DNA of 64,000 nucleotides from JACZUI01 sp965216725 (GTDB lineage: Bacteria > Actinomycetota > Acidimicrobiia > Spongiisociales > ZC4RG35). The stretch covers positions 14,239 to 78,238 of the forward strand of contig CBDCGI010000002.1 in the NCBI GenBank assembly GCA_965216725.1. Direction: 5' to 3'. The translations under genes and the position numbers were made by a program. The notes beneath the pieces are model-generated. The model was not told the origin of the DNA. It searched no databases and saw only the letters and a list, made by a program, of their open reading frames with translations. Below, piece after piece: positions 23,870-31,856 of the stretch (the stretch's first letter is position 1; every line of letters starts with the position of its first letter).

Positions 23870-25030
23870 TCATTCATCCTGTTGATTGGCCCAAGCAACC
23901 ATGTCCCACAGAATGGTCATCCGATCCCCCTGAGTGAAGAACATGGCGTATGTCCGCTTCTTGTCAGGATCGTGGAAAGCCATCGTGCCAAAGAACCCAC
24001 CGTCGCCCCCGAAGCCGTAGAGATTCTCATCCGGGAAAGCCTCGTTGGTGAGTTGACCGATCCCGAGCCCATATCCGTCGCCGAACACCTGGCCATCCAT
24101 CTTCAGCATTTCGGAGAGCGTCTCTTCTTCGAGGAGGCCCCCGTGGAAAAGCCCCTGGTAGAAGGCACCCATGTCGGCCACGGTGGTTATTGCCGCACCG
24201 TCAGTTCCGATGGTTGGCCCAGGCTCGCCACAGTCGTACGTCCCAAACGACTCGGTCGAATCAATGTTCCTGAACCAGGGCGTCGGTCCGGTTTGTGACT
24301 CATACCAATAGCTGCTGTCCATGCCAACAGGGGTGAACACGTTGTCGCGTATGTAGTCGCCGGGATCCTCGCCGGTGACGGAGCCGATCAGCAGACCGAG
24401 CAAGACATAGTTGCTGTTGCCGTAGTCGTTGGCTACCAATGGCTCGGATGCCAGGCCAGCCGCCTCAATAATCTCGTCGGCCCTGCTCTGATCCGAACAT
24501 TGCACCGGTCCGACATCATTGATGCCGCTTCGGTGCTGCAACACGTGCCGAACCGTTATCTGATCAGAGACTGGAAACTCCACGTAGTTGGCAACCGGTG
24601 CGTCCAGCTCGACTAGACCGTCATCGACCAACTGAAGGACGGCGGTTGCCGTGAACACCTTCGCCAGGCTGGCCGTGTGCCACGGGCGATCGCCATCGAC
24701 CGCTGCTCCGTCCCCATCCTCTCCGATGCCGGCAACGGACGAAGACGATTCACCGATCACTCCGACGATGACTGCCCCGATGCCCCCGGAGTACGCCTGG
24801 TCCACAAGCGCCTCGAGGGACTCGACTACCGGACGGGGCTCTGCCGTTGTGGTGGTGGCGGGTGTCGTCGTCGTGGTCGCCTGCGGTGCTGTGGTTGAGG
24901 TCACCAGAGGCTCAGTCGTTGTCGTGGTGACCGCGATGGGCGGAACTGGCTCGGAGGTGCTGGGTTCGTCCGAGCACGAGATCAGGACGACGGCGAGGGC
25001 TGCAACGGCTCCAAACCTCAGAGACGACAC
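23870..25030 (-). CDS. Beta-lactamase-fold serine hydrolase lipoprotein (paralog)
   Basis: A 386-residue lipoprotein: signal GAVAALAVVLISC (Cys19), a 40-residue linker of nearly only Thr, Pro and Ala, then the serine hydrolase domain. SLAK gives Ser121 and Lys124, YGN is at 203-205, and GFGGDGGFFGTMAF occupies the third-motif region. Same fold and layout as the protein at 4796-5854, but clearly diverged and with a longer linker. Likely acts on cell-wall peptides or esters outside the membrane. Divergent from the sigma factor gene, which begins 165 bp away. Confidence 0.87.
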   Translation of the reverse strand: MSSLRFGAVAALAVVLISCSDEPSTSEPVPPIAVTTTTTEPLVTSTTAPQATTTTTPATTTTAEPRPVVESLEALVDQAYSGGIGAVIVGVIGESSSSVAGIGEDGDGAAVDGDRPWHTASLAKVFTATAVLQLVDDGLVELDAPVANYVEFPVSDQITVRHVLQHRSGINDVGPVQCSDQSRADEIIEAAGLASEPLVANDYGNSNYVLLGLLIGSVTGEDPGDYIRDNVFTPVGMDSSYWYESQTGPTPWFRNIDSTESFGTYDCGEPGPTIGTDGAAITTVADMGAFYQGLFHGGLLEEETLSEMLKMDGQVFGDGYGLGIGQLTNEAFPDENLYGFGGDGGFFGTMAFHDPDKKRTYAMFFTQGDRMTILWDMVAWANQQDE

Positions 25031-25195
25031 GACACCTTCCTTTCCTGGCTACCGCGGCCGGAGAATCCTCCAACCGACCGGGCTATCTGAACTACTTATG
25101 CCCGGGTGCGATCGGGTTGGGACAAACCCCACCTGGGGAGGTCAACGTTTATCGGAGGGACCGCGCAGCAGATCAGGGTGTGGCAAGGTACGCCG

Positions 25196-25741
25196 ATGCC
25201 TGGCGAGGATGCTCGGTTCGTTGAGCTCTATGAGCGGTACTACCGAAAGGTCCTCCTCTACTGCCGGCGGCGGACAGCTCCTGACGCGGTCGACGACGTC
25301 GTTGCCACCACTTTCCTCACCGCCTGGAGAAAGATCAATGAAGTCCCTCCTGGATCCGACGCACTCCCATGGTTGTACGCGGTCGCATACAGGGCAGTTG
25401 GACATCATTACCGATCCAATCGCAGGCATCACAAACTCGAGTCGAAGTTGTCAACCTTGGGTATCACCCACTCGGCCGACACGGGGGAGATCATCCTGAT
25501 GGACAACGAGTCGCGCCAGGTGGTTAGCGCCCTCGCCAAGCTGCGCCCCGCCGATCAAGAGTTGCTGCGACTATTGGTCTGGGAAGAGCTGCCGATATCG
25601 GACATCGCCACCGTCCTCGGAATCAACGAGGCCGCTGCGAGAAAACGCGCTACCCGCGCCAAAAGCGCTCTCGCCACCAGCTATCGACGACTCGACCGAG
25701 AGATCACATCTCTGACAGTTCAAGAGGAGGGCGCGTCATGA
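25196..25741 (+). CDS. ECF-type RNA polymerase sigma factor
   Basis: A 181-residue sigma-70 family protein. Region 2 is FVELYERYYRKVLLYCRRRT through DDVVATTFLTAWRKI; region 4 is LRPADQELLRLLVWEELPIS through NEAAARKRATRAKSAL. No regions 1 or 3, so it is an extracytoplasmic-function sigma that redirects transcription on a signal. The ATG at 25196 was chosen because it sits just before region 2; a GTG 18 bp upstream is possible. Its stop overlaps the start of the next gene (ATGA), so the two proteins are translated together. Confidence 0.9.
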   Translation: MPGEDARFVELYERYYRKVLLYCRRRTAPDAVDDVVATTFLTAWRKINEVPPGSDALPWLYAVAYRAVGHHYRSNRRHHKLESKLSTLGITHSADTGEIILMDNESRQVVSALAKLRPADQELLRLLVWEELPISDIATVLGINEAAARKRATRAKSALATSYRRLDREITSLTVQEEGAS

Positions 25742-26511
25742 CCCATGAAGAGCTAGTCTTGGCCCTTCTCGCCCGCGCCAACCCCGAGCCCGAAGAGAGC
25801 CTCGAGCAGCCGCTTGACTCCGCGGCATACCTCGCAACGATCAGGGACATCGACAGCGAGTCGGCCGACGTGTCCCGCCCTTATGGAGTTCGCCGGCCGA
25901 CCAAGGCGCGGCCCTTCTCCGGGTCGCCGGTCGCAGGGGCTGCCGTGTTGATGGTGATAGTTGGCGTTGCGTTACTCATGCCTAGCCCTGATTCGGCACC
26001 TCCAGCCAACCTGACCACCGTGGAGGCGATTCTCGAGGCCCACGTTTCTGGAGATGCAGAACGGGTCATGGAGTTACTCGGCCCTGACGCTGCAATCGGA
26101 GTGGAGATAACACAGGAACCGGCGCAGTACGCCGCGGCCCTCCAGTGGTTCCAGGTAACCGGCTATGACTGGTCGATTGACGCATGCGAGGAGGTAGCCG
26201 AAGGCGGCGGTGTCATATGTCCGATGCTCTGGAGCAACGCATGGTCCAGAACGCTCGACTCAGGCCCCTATGCGGGTGAGTTCCGTTTCGTCTTCGCGGA
26301 TGGCCAGGTCACCGGCTTCTTCCTCTCCTTCGGCATAGCGAGGGGCTACGGCTCGGTTGTCGAAGAAGTCGAGGCCCTGAGAGTCGAGAACTATGACCAG
26401 TTCCGAGAAGAGATGTACGAGGGTGGGCTCAACCGTCCCCGCCTGACATCCGAGTCGATCCTGCTTTGGGAACAGCTGACGGCCGAGTTCATGGCGAGAC
26501 ACAGCGGATAA
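25738..26511 (+). CDS. Single-pass membrane protein coupled to the sigma factor
   Basis: A 257-residue protein: about 60 cytoplasmic residues, one membrane segment (AGAAVLMVIVGVALLMP at about residue 68-85), and an outside domain of about 160 residues beginning NLTTVEAILEAHVSGDAERV, which looks like an NTF2/SnoaL-like fold. Location and translational overlap with the ECF sigma gene suggest an anti-sigma factor that senses an outside signal, but no zinc-type anti-sigma HxxxCxxC motif is present. The assignment rests on context. Confidence 0.65.
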   Translation: MTHEELVLALLARANPEPEESLEQPLDSAAYLATIRDIDSESADVSRPYGVRRPTKARPFSGSPVAGAAVLMVIVGVALLMPSPDSAPPANLTTVEAILEAHVSGDAERVMELLGPDAAIGVEITQEPAQYAAALQWFQVTGYDWSIDACEEVAEGGGVICPMLWSNAWSRTLDSGPYAGEFRFVFADGQVTGFFLSFGIARGYGSVVEEVEALRVENYDQFREEMYEGGLNRPRLTSESILLWEQLTAEFMARHSG

Positions 26512-26579
26512 GGCTCGATTGATTGACAGAGGCTTCGGTCCCTCGTGTCGTGACTCTCAGGGTGAGCGAGCAGCAATGC

Positions 26580-27407
26580 TCAGATCTCCGCGAGGGCTCC
26601 ATCGCTCGTCATGGCGTCGTGTCGGCGTTGTAGCGGACCCTCCACCCAGTCTGGGTGGGTGAAGATCCAGAACCTACCGGCCTCGATCCCATCGACCAGG
26701 GCGTGTCCAACATCGTCGGGGCTCATTCCTCCCCTCAGGAGCGAGGCTTGGGCTGCATCGGCGACAGCGCTCTCATCGGCCGTCGGCTGGTGGCCCTCGG
26801 AACGGGCCCGATCCATCGCGTGGCGCACACCAGCGGTGGCGACCTCACCCGGGCAGAGCACCGAGACCGTCACCGCTGATTGTCGACCTGCGAGTTCCCG
26901 CGCAACCGTCTCCATGTAGGCGATGGCACCTGCCTTCGCCACGTTGTATGTCACAACCGGTGGGAATGGGACCAGGCCACTCATCGACGTCGTGGCATTG
27001 ATGTGGCCGTGACCCTGAGCCTCCATCACTGGCAGGAACACCGAGACTCCATGGACGACGCTGAACAGATTCAACGCCAGGTCACGTTCCCAGTCGGCTT
27101 CTGTCACGTCTGATGAGATCCGTGGCACCGGCCCTCCAGCGTTGAGACACACCACATCGACACGCCCAAATCTCTCCATGACCCACGCGGCTAGCTCGGA
27201 CAGCTCACCAAGGTCTCTGACGTCGGTCTTCCTCAGATGCGCGTCGATCCCAAAGTCGACTAGGGCACCGTGCGCCTCCTTCAGCCGGCTGTCGTCGATA
27301 TCCACCAACACCACCGCGTCTCCCGCCTCGCCGTACGCACGGGCGATGCCGAGGCCGATGCCCCCGGCTGCTCCGGTCACCACGACCACACGATGCTGAT
27401 CCGACAC
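26580..27407 (-). CDS. Short-chain dehydrogenase/reductase
   Basis: A 275-residue SDR. The Rossmann motif is VTGAAGGIGLGIARAYGEAG, then VDIDDSRL and a DVRDL after the third strand, followed by LNAGGP. Catalytic Tyr and Lys are in YNVAKAGAIAY, with a Ser in the preceding TTSMSG strand. CPGEVATAGV follows the active site. It should oxidise or reduce an alcohol or ketone with NAD(P). The substrate is unknown. It overlaps no neighbour and converges on the sigma/membrane gene pair with 68 bp between. Confidence 0.92.
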   Translation of the reverse strand: MSDQHRVVVVTGAAGGIGLGIARAYGEAGDAVVLVDIDDSRLKEAHGALVDFGIDAHLRKTDVRDLGELSELAAWVMERFGRVDVVCLNAGGPVPRISSDVTEADWERDLALNLFSVVHGVSVFLPVMEAQGHGHINATTSMSGLVPFPPVVTYNVAKAGAIAYMETVARELAGRQSAVTVSVLCPGEVATAGVRHAMDRARSEGHQPTADESAVADAAQASLLRGGMSPDDVGHALVDGIEAGRFWIFTHPDWVEGPLQRRHDAMTSDGALAEI

Positions 27408-27499
27408 GAGGCCAACCTACGCGTCCCGGCGAGCGCCAAGACGTCCCTGACCCGCAGACGGTTTTGCTTATGCTCGACCCGAATGGGACGAGCCCGCAC

Positions 27500-27901
27500 A
27501 TGAGCGACCCCTTCGACAACCCGGACATGGTCGAGGTCAAAGGCGGAAGAAGCGTCGAGCTACTTGTTGCGACGGCAATGAAACAACTCGGCGTCGACGA
27601 TCCGGATCAAGTCATTGTTGAGGTTGTAGTTGAACCGGTCAGAGAGTTTCCCTTGGCTGGCGGTCGGGATGCGGTGGTTCGCGTGTATCGCGAGGAAGCC
27701 GTTGGCAAATGGGGATACGTGCCGGACTCGCGGAAGGAGCCCGATTCGGACTTCACCGAGCAGTCGGATCCGGAGCCTCCAGCAGCAGAAGACGTCCCGA
27801 CCGAGACTTCGGTCGAGCCAGAAACACCGGTGGAAACACCTGCTCCGCGATCAAGCGAGGAGTTGTTGGAGCAGGCCAAGAAGTGGATGAACCGGAGTTA
27901 G
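27500..27901 (+). CDS. Small acidic protein, possible Jag-N-like domain
   Basis: A 133-residue protein. Residues about 8-62 (VEVKGGRSVELLVATAMKQL, then a DDPDQV turn, a strand VIVEVVVEPV and FPLAGGRDAVVRVY) follow the order of the Jag-N (KhpB N-terminal) domain: helix with Leu-Gly-Val, strand, a glycine turn and a final strand. The KH and R3H RNA-binding domains of true KhpB are absent. The rest is an acidic Pro/Glu/Thr tail ending in a short helix. The match is a judgement by eye. The start at ATG 27500 is preferred over the frame's first codon at 27464. Confidence 0.6.
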   Translation: MSDPFDNPDMVEVKGGRSVELLVATAMKQLGVDDPDQVIVEVVVEPVREFPLAGGRDAVVRVYREEAVGKWGYVPDSRKEPDSDFTEQSDPEPPAAEDVPTETSVEPETPVETPAPRSSEELLEQAKKWMNRS

Positions 27902-27950
27902 GCCAGCACCCGCCGTGTTGCACGTTTCGAATCGTGGACCAGGGCCGTGA

Positions 27951-29030
27951 TCAGCCCTCCGTAGACACCGATTCTGCTGCCAGCAGTGCCTCAAGCTGGG
28001 TGGCTTGGTCGTCGACGCTGGAGCTGAAGTTCTCCCCTATCTCGCTCCACACATCACCGGGATTCGCCAGACGCATGGTGAGCCGGGTCCCGCCGTTTTC
28101 GCCCTCTTCGAGTTGATAGGTCCAGGGCCAGTCCGCCACTGGTCCCACCTCGTAGCGAAGTGTGATATAGGAGAACGGCCGCCAATCGGCGACATGCTCC
28201 ACGATGACCTCTTCGCCATGCATGCAGTGATTGACCGATCCGACACCTCTGCGGCCATCCGTTTGGGCGATGATTTCAGTGACGTTCTGCTGCCATTTGA
28301 CGCGTTTGAGCGGGTCGGTGAGGTAGTCCCAGACCACTGAGGCGGCGGCCGGCGTTTCGAATGACCGCTCGTAAACCGCCTGGGAGCCGGTCACCAAATC
28401 ACGATTGCGCTCCTGCTCGAAGGTCCAGCGCATCGCCAGGTCTTGAATGAAAACATCCACATCGCCAATGTCGGACAGAGACTCGGTGTGAGGCACGAAA
28501 CCGAGAATCGAGGGGTCCAACGACATGGCGTCAAGTGTCGATTTGGTGAAAACCGCGTAAGCGGTCTTGTCGATCTTCTTTCCTGAGGTCCCCTTGGCCA
28601 GCCTGTGCACCAGAATCACGTCCGGCCCCGTCAACTCCTCCGACCGGGCGATGCGTCTCACGACGAACTCGCCGTCATGCACGAAGAACTTCAGATCGAG
28701 GCTGGGAATCCTGATGCAAGCATTGCACTCGCAGGTCGTGGAATGAGAAATGTCCCTCAGCCTCTTGCGAAAAGAGAAATAGGCAGACTCGACGGTGTCC
28801 AACATCATTGACGGGTTCAGGGACTCCGCACTCGCATAAGAGAAAGCGGCGTCTCCTTCCAACTTTGACAGCTGAAAACGCGGTTCTACGGCTGCAACGA
28901 TGGTCTCCAGCAGGTCTGCAACCACGTCTTCGGCGTGCATCAACTCCGTGCCACCGAGATACTCGGTATAGCCGGTGATATCCGCGAGGAGGAGGCAGCC
29001 TCTTTCCGGTGAACCGAGGTCTGGAGCCAC
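27951..29030 (-). CDS. Cyclase-like (DUF2652) protein with SRPBCC domain
   Basis: A 359-residue cytoplasmic protein. Residues about 10-195 resemble the DUF2652 branch of class III cyclases: CLLLADITGYTEYLGGTEL holds the first Asp and LSKLEGDAAFSYA the second. The usual Asn/Arg pair is not obvious, so activity is uncertain. Residues about 215-345 form an SRPBCC/START-like lipid or ligand-binding domain, starting SFETPAAASVVWDYLTDPLK. The fusion suggests that a bound hydrophobic molecule controls the cyclase-like domain. Divergent from the holin-like gene at 29089. Confidence 0.8.
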   Translation of the reverse strand: MAPDLGSPERGCLLLADITGYTEYLGGTELMHAEDVVADLLETIVAAVEPRFQLSKLEGDAAFSYASAESLNPSMMLDTVESAYFSFRKRLRDISHSTTCECNACIRIPSLDLKFFVHDGEFVVRRIARSEELTGPDVILVHRLAKGTSGKKIDKTAYAVFTKSTLDAMSLDPSILGFVPHTESLSDIGDVDVFIQDLAMRWTFEQERNRDLVTGSQAVYERSFETPAAASVVWDYLTDPLKRVKWQQNVTEIIAQTDGRRGVGSVNHCMHGEEVIVEHVADWRPFSYITLRYEVGPVADWPWTYQLEEGENGGTRLTMRLANPGDVWSEIGENFSSSVDDQATQLEALLAAESVSTEG

Positions 29031-29088
29031 GCCGCGACCCTACCTCGGCGGCGCCGGGATGCGGTGGCCGCTAGGCTCGCACGCCGTA

Positions 29089-29475
29089 ATGACCTTCATC
29101 ATCAGCTTGCTCGGAACCGCCGCCTCATTGTGGGTGGCGGAGTGGATGATCGATGGTTTTGAGTTCAGCGGCGACTGGTGGCAGTTCCTGCTCGTCGCTC
29201 TCATCGTTGGGCTCTTCAACGCCATCGTGAAGCCAATCGTCCAATTCTTCAGCCTGCCCCTGGTCGTGCTCACGATGGGACTGTTCCTGATCGTGGTGAA
29301 CGCCTTGGTGCTTCAACTGTCGGTTTGGATTTCCGGACCGGATGTGTTGGATCTTGGCCTGACGTCCGATGGCTTCTTCTGGACGACATTCCTGGCGTCG
29401 ATCGTGGTGTCGGTTGTGGGCTGGCTGCTCAGCATATTCCTCCCGGACGACGGTCGCATCGGATCAATGACCTGA
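29089..29475 (+). CDS. Phage holin family IV (YvlD-like) membrane protein
   Basis: A 128-residue protein with four membrane segments. The sequence FNAIVKPIVQFFSLPLVVLT is the signature of the YvlD/phage-holin-IV family, widespread in bacterial chromosomes. Despite the name these are not usually prophage genes; some are stress or lipid related. ATG at 29089. Nothing phage-like surrounds it. Confidence 0.85.
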   Translation: MTFIISLLGTAASLWVAEWMIDGFEFSGDWWQFLLVALIVGLFNAIVKPIVQFFSLPLVVLTMGLFLIVVNALVLQLSVWISGPDVLDLGLTSDGFFWTTFLASIVVSVVGWLLSIFLPDDGRIGSMT

Positions 29476-29501
29476 CAGCCGTCGGGCTCGGCGAAGGGCA
29501 A

Positions 29502-29606
29502 CTATCGCCTCGCTCTTGACTTCGGGCGCTCTGGCTTGCGAAACACTTCGGGTTGCCCAGCCTTTTCGAGTAGCTCGGAGAGTGCGGCAATCATCAAGGG
29601 GTCCAT
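29502..29606 (-). CDS. Possible 34-residue basic small protein
   Basis: An ATG at 29604-29606 follows a good ribosome binding site (GAAAGGAAC, about six bases). It encodes a helix-forming MDPLMIAALSELLEKAG and then a basic tail QPEVFRKPERPKSRARR before TAG. The composition and ribosome site support a real small gene. No homologous family is known to me. Outside it, 29476-29779 shows no other gene. Confidence 0.4.
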   Translation of the reverse strand: MDPLMIAALSELLEKAGQPEVFRKPERPKSRARR

Positions 29607-29858
29607 TGTTAGTTCCTTTCGTCATTTGGTCACGCCCCAATCGAGCGCGATGACGCGAGGATTCCGACCATGGGTACGCATCCGGTACCGGCCGGGTAGT
29701 CGTTGGCCGCTATCCGACGCGTAGAGCTCTTGGCCCGAACCAACGCTCTCTCACACGGGACGATCGCGCCCTTCATCTGTTGCTAGGTTCGGCCGATCGC
29801 ACGGGTTCGACTTCACGCGGGACATACCGGTCAAAGGGGGTTCGCCCTGCTCGCGTTC

Positions 29859-31817
29859 GTGGTCTTCGCCGCAGCGTGCACGGGGGGCACCGAAGATGGC
29901 CAGAGTTCGATGACAGCCGCGACTTCGACCACGCGTGCCGCCGAAAAACAAACAACACAATCCGCTGGAGGGTCGGAGGGGTTAAGAGAGGCCTTCGCGG
30001 CGGCCGGAGTCGAAATCATTGAGTCGCCTGAGGAGATCTCGGAGGTCCAGGGATTCCAGTTGTCGTCGTGGCAGGTGGTGAACATGGAACGAGAAATCGA
30101 CTCAGGTGGCGGCATAGTTGGCTTCGATCTCGACGAGCTGGCGGGGGCACCCGGCGGATTGCCGTTCTCCTACTTGGTGGCTGGATGGATTACCGGCGCA
30201 GGTACTCAGGCAGCCGACGACGCGGCTCGGATCATGGGGGATCAGGATTGGGAGGTCGCACCATCGCTGGTGTATCCCACTGCGGTCCTGATGCTGTTTG
30301 TGGCGGACTCGCTTCTGGCGGCAGGCGTGACAGGTTCCGCCTCGATTCAGCCAGCGCTCGTCCCTATCGCGGCTGAACCCCAAGACATTTGCACTCGACT
30401 ATCCAACTGGGTGCAAAAGGCTCTCAATTGGATTTTCGATGGCCTGAGAATCGATGTCGCAGGTGACGAGTGGTATGCCTGGGCAGCCAACATCTGGAAC
30501 GCTGCGGTTGATCTCGCTGAGAAGGCCCTTCGAAAGGCGATTGAGGTGATCACCGAAACACTTCTGGCGCCCATTCAGAAGGCGCTCGCCGTAATCGGGA
30601 CTGTGAGCATGGTGGTTTCGACGCTCAAGACATGGAGCTACAAGATCATTCCGCCCGATGAAACTCCCGAGTTGGCGGTAGGCAACGATCCTGACAATCT
30701 TGCGACGGCGACTCTCCTCGCAAATACCGGGCTCCCCGAGTGGCCAAAGAATGTTGCGGGTTGTGCAGAGCGAGCCGGGACGCGGCTCCCCGATCCGGCC
30801 TCCGCAGCTGATTCCAACGTGACATGGAGGATCGGCAAGGACGCGTTTCCCAAGAATCGTGCCTCGATCGTGGAGTCCGGTACCGATGACAAGATCAACG
30901 ACGAGAACACTGCCGATGTCGTGTTCAACCCGGGGAGGGACGAAGGCGACGAGCCTTTCCCGGGATGGATCCATCTAACCGCCGTGGTCGAAAAGGACCA
31001 GATCGGAAAGCTCAGGGACATGGTGTGGACGCTCCTCACCGGCAAACTCCCCGAAGAAGCCGGAGACGACTATGTCTCGGCCATAGGCACTGTAATTTGG
31101 ACTATCACGGAGCCGATCTGGAAGAAACTGATTCAGCTTCTCGCCGACACCGCTGGCCCGAAGCGGATCGACGTCATCCATCATGTCGAAGTCGATTTCG
31201 CATACCCCACCGAAGACACCCCGGATGACCCTGGCAACGAGCAACAAACCCGGATCTACCCGCCCTCCCGGTTCGAACCTGATGTGCCGCTCAAGATCAC
31301 CTACATCTACGACTCAGGCGACTCCCCTCCAGACCAAGTAGTCGTCGCGTGGGACGGAGAGGCCTTCTCCAAAACCGTCTTCGGCACAACGATCGGCGGC
31401 TTCCTCGACTCGCCATCGGATTTCCGAGTACGGCACGTGCCGGGCCAACAAGATGCATGGTGCGAGATCGTTGGTGCCCAGGGGTGTGTCGAGCTCTCAA
31501 CGTGGCCAAGTCCGGAACGGAACGCCCTATTCGAAGGACACTTTGGTGAGATCCCCAGCTACATGGGGAGTCTCCCCGCGATCGAGCTCACACACACCGA
31601 GGTCTTTGCCGGGTGGGAGGGATCCTGTGGAACTGCTCTTGACGCCGACTTCGGAGAAGTCGCCCTTTGCGTGCATGAAGAGTCCGGCGCCATCCTCTAT
31701 GTGCACACCATCGGCCGGTGCAACGACCCGAATCGCACCGACGAATCCTGTGCCGAGGCCAAGGCGATTCTCATCGAGCAACCGACATTCGGTGATTTCG
31801 TCCTCCCGATGGATTGA
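29859..31817 (+). CDS. Large orphan lipoprotein
   Basis: A 652-residue protein with lipobox LLAFVVFAAAC (Cys encoded at 29877-29879). The signal extends upstream of the GTG at 29859, but no start codon lies in this frame after the TAG near 29785. In the next frame a TTG at 29780 reads a basic N-region ending RSKG, and joins the signal after a one-base change in the GGGGG run near 29836. After a Ser/Thr linker the body has two amphipathic, Trp-rich helical stretches (NWVQKALNWIFDGL, PIWKKLIQLLADTAG) and a C-terminal beta-rich domain with paired Cys. No known family recognised. It is probably exposed on the cell surface. Confidence 0.7.
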   Translation: MVFAAACTGGTEDGQSSMTAATSTTRAAEKQTTQSAGGSEGLREAFAAAGVEIIESPEEISEVQGFQLSSWQVVNMEREIDSGGGIVGFDLDELAGAPGGLPFSYLVAGWITGAGTQAADDAARIMGDQDWEVAPSLVYPTAVLMLFVADSLLAAGVTGSASIQPALVPIAAEPQDICTRLSNWVQKALNWIFDGLRIDVAGDEWYAWAANIWNAAVDLAEKALRKAIEVITETLLAPIQKALAVIGTVSMVVSTLKTWSYKIIPPDETPELAVGNDPDNLATATLLANTGLPEWPKNVAGCAERAGTRLPDPASAADSNVTWRIGKDAFPKNRASIVESGTDDKINDENTADVVFNPGRDEGDEPFPGWIHLTAVVEKDQIGKLRDMVWTLLTGKLPEEAGDDYVSAIGTVIWTITEPIWKKLIQLLADTAGPKRIDVIHHVEVDFAYPTEDTPDDPGNEQQTRIYPPSRFEPDVPLKITYIYDSGDSPPDQVVVAWDGEAFSKTVFGTTIGGFLDSPSDFRVRHVPGQQDAWCEIVGAQGCVELSTWPSPERNALFEGHFGEIPSYMGSLPAIELTHTEVFAGWEGSCGTALDADFGEVALCVHEESGAILYVHTIGRCNDPNRTDESCAEAKAILIEQPTFGDFVLPMD

Positions 31818-31856
31818 CGATTCGAACAAGCCGGGGACGCCCCAAGGCTCACCCGT

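Noticed and set aside
29089..29475. Prophage, suggested by the holin-family protein
   Set aside because: The YvlD/holin-IV family is chromosomal in many bacteria, and no capsid, tail, terminase or integrase gene lies nearby.
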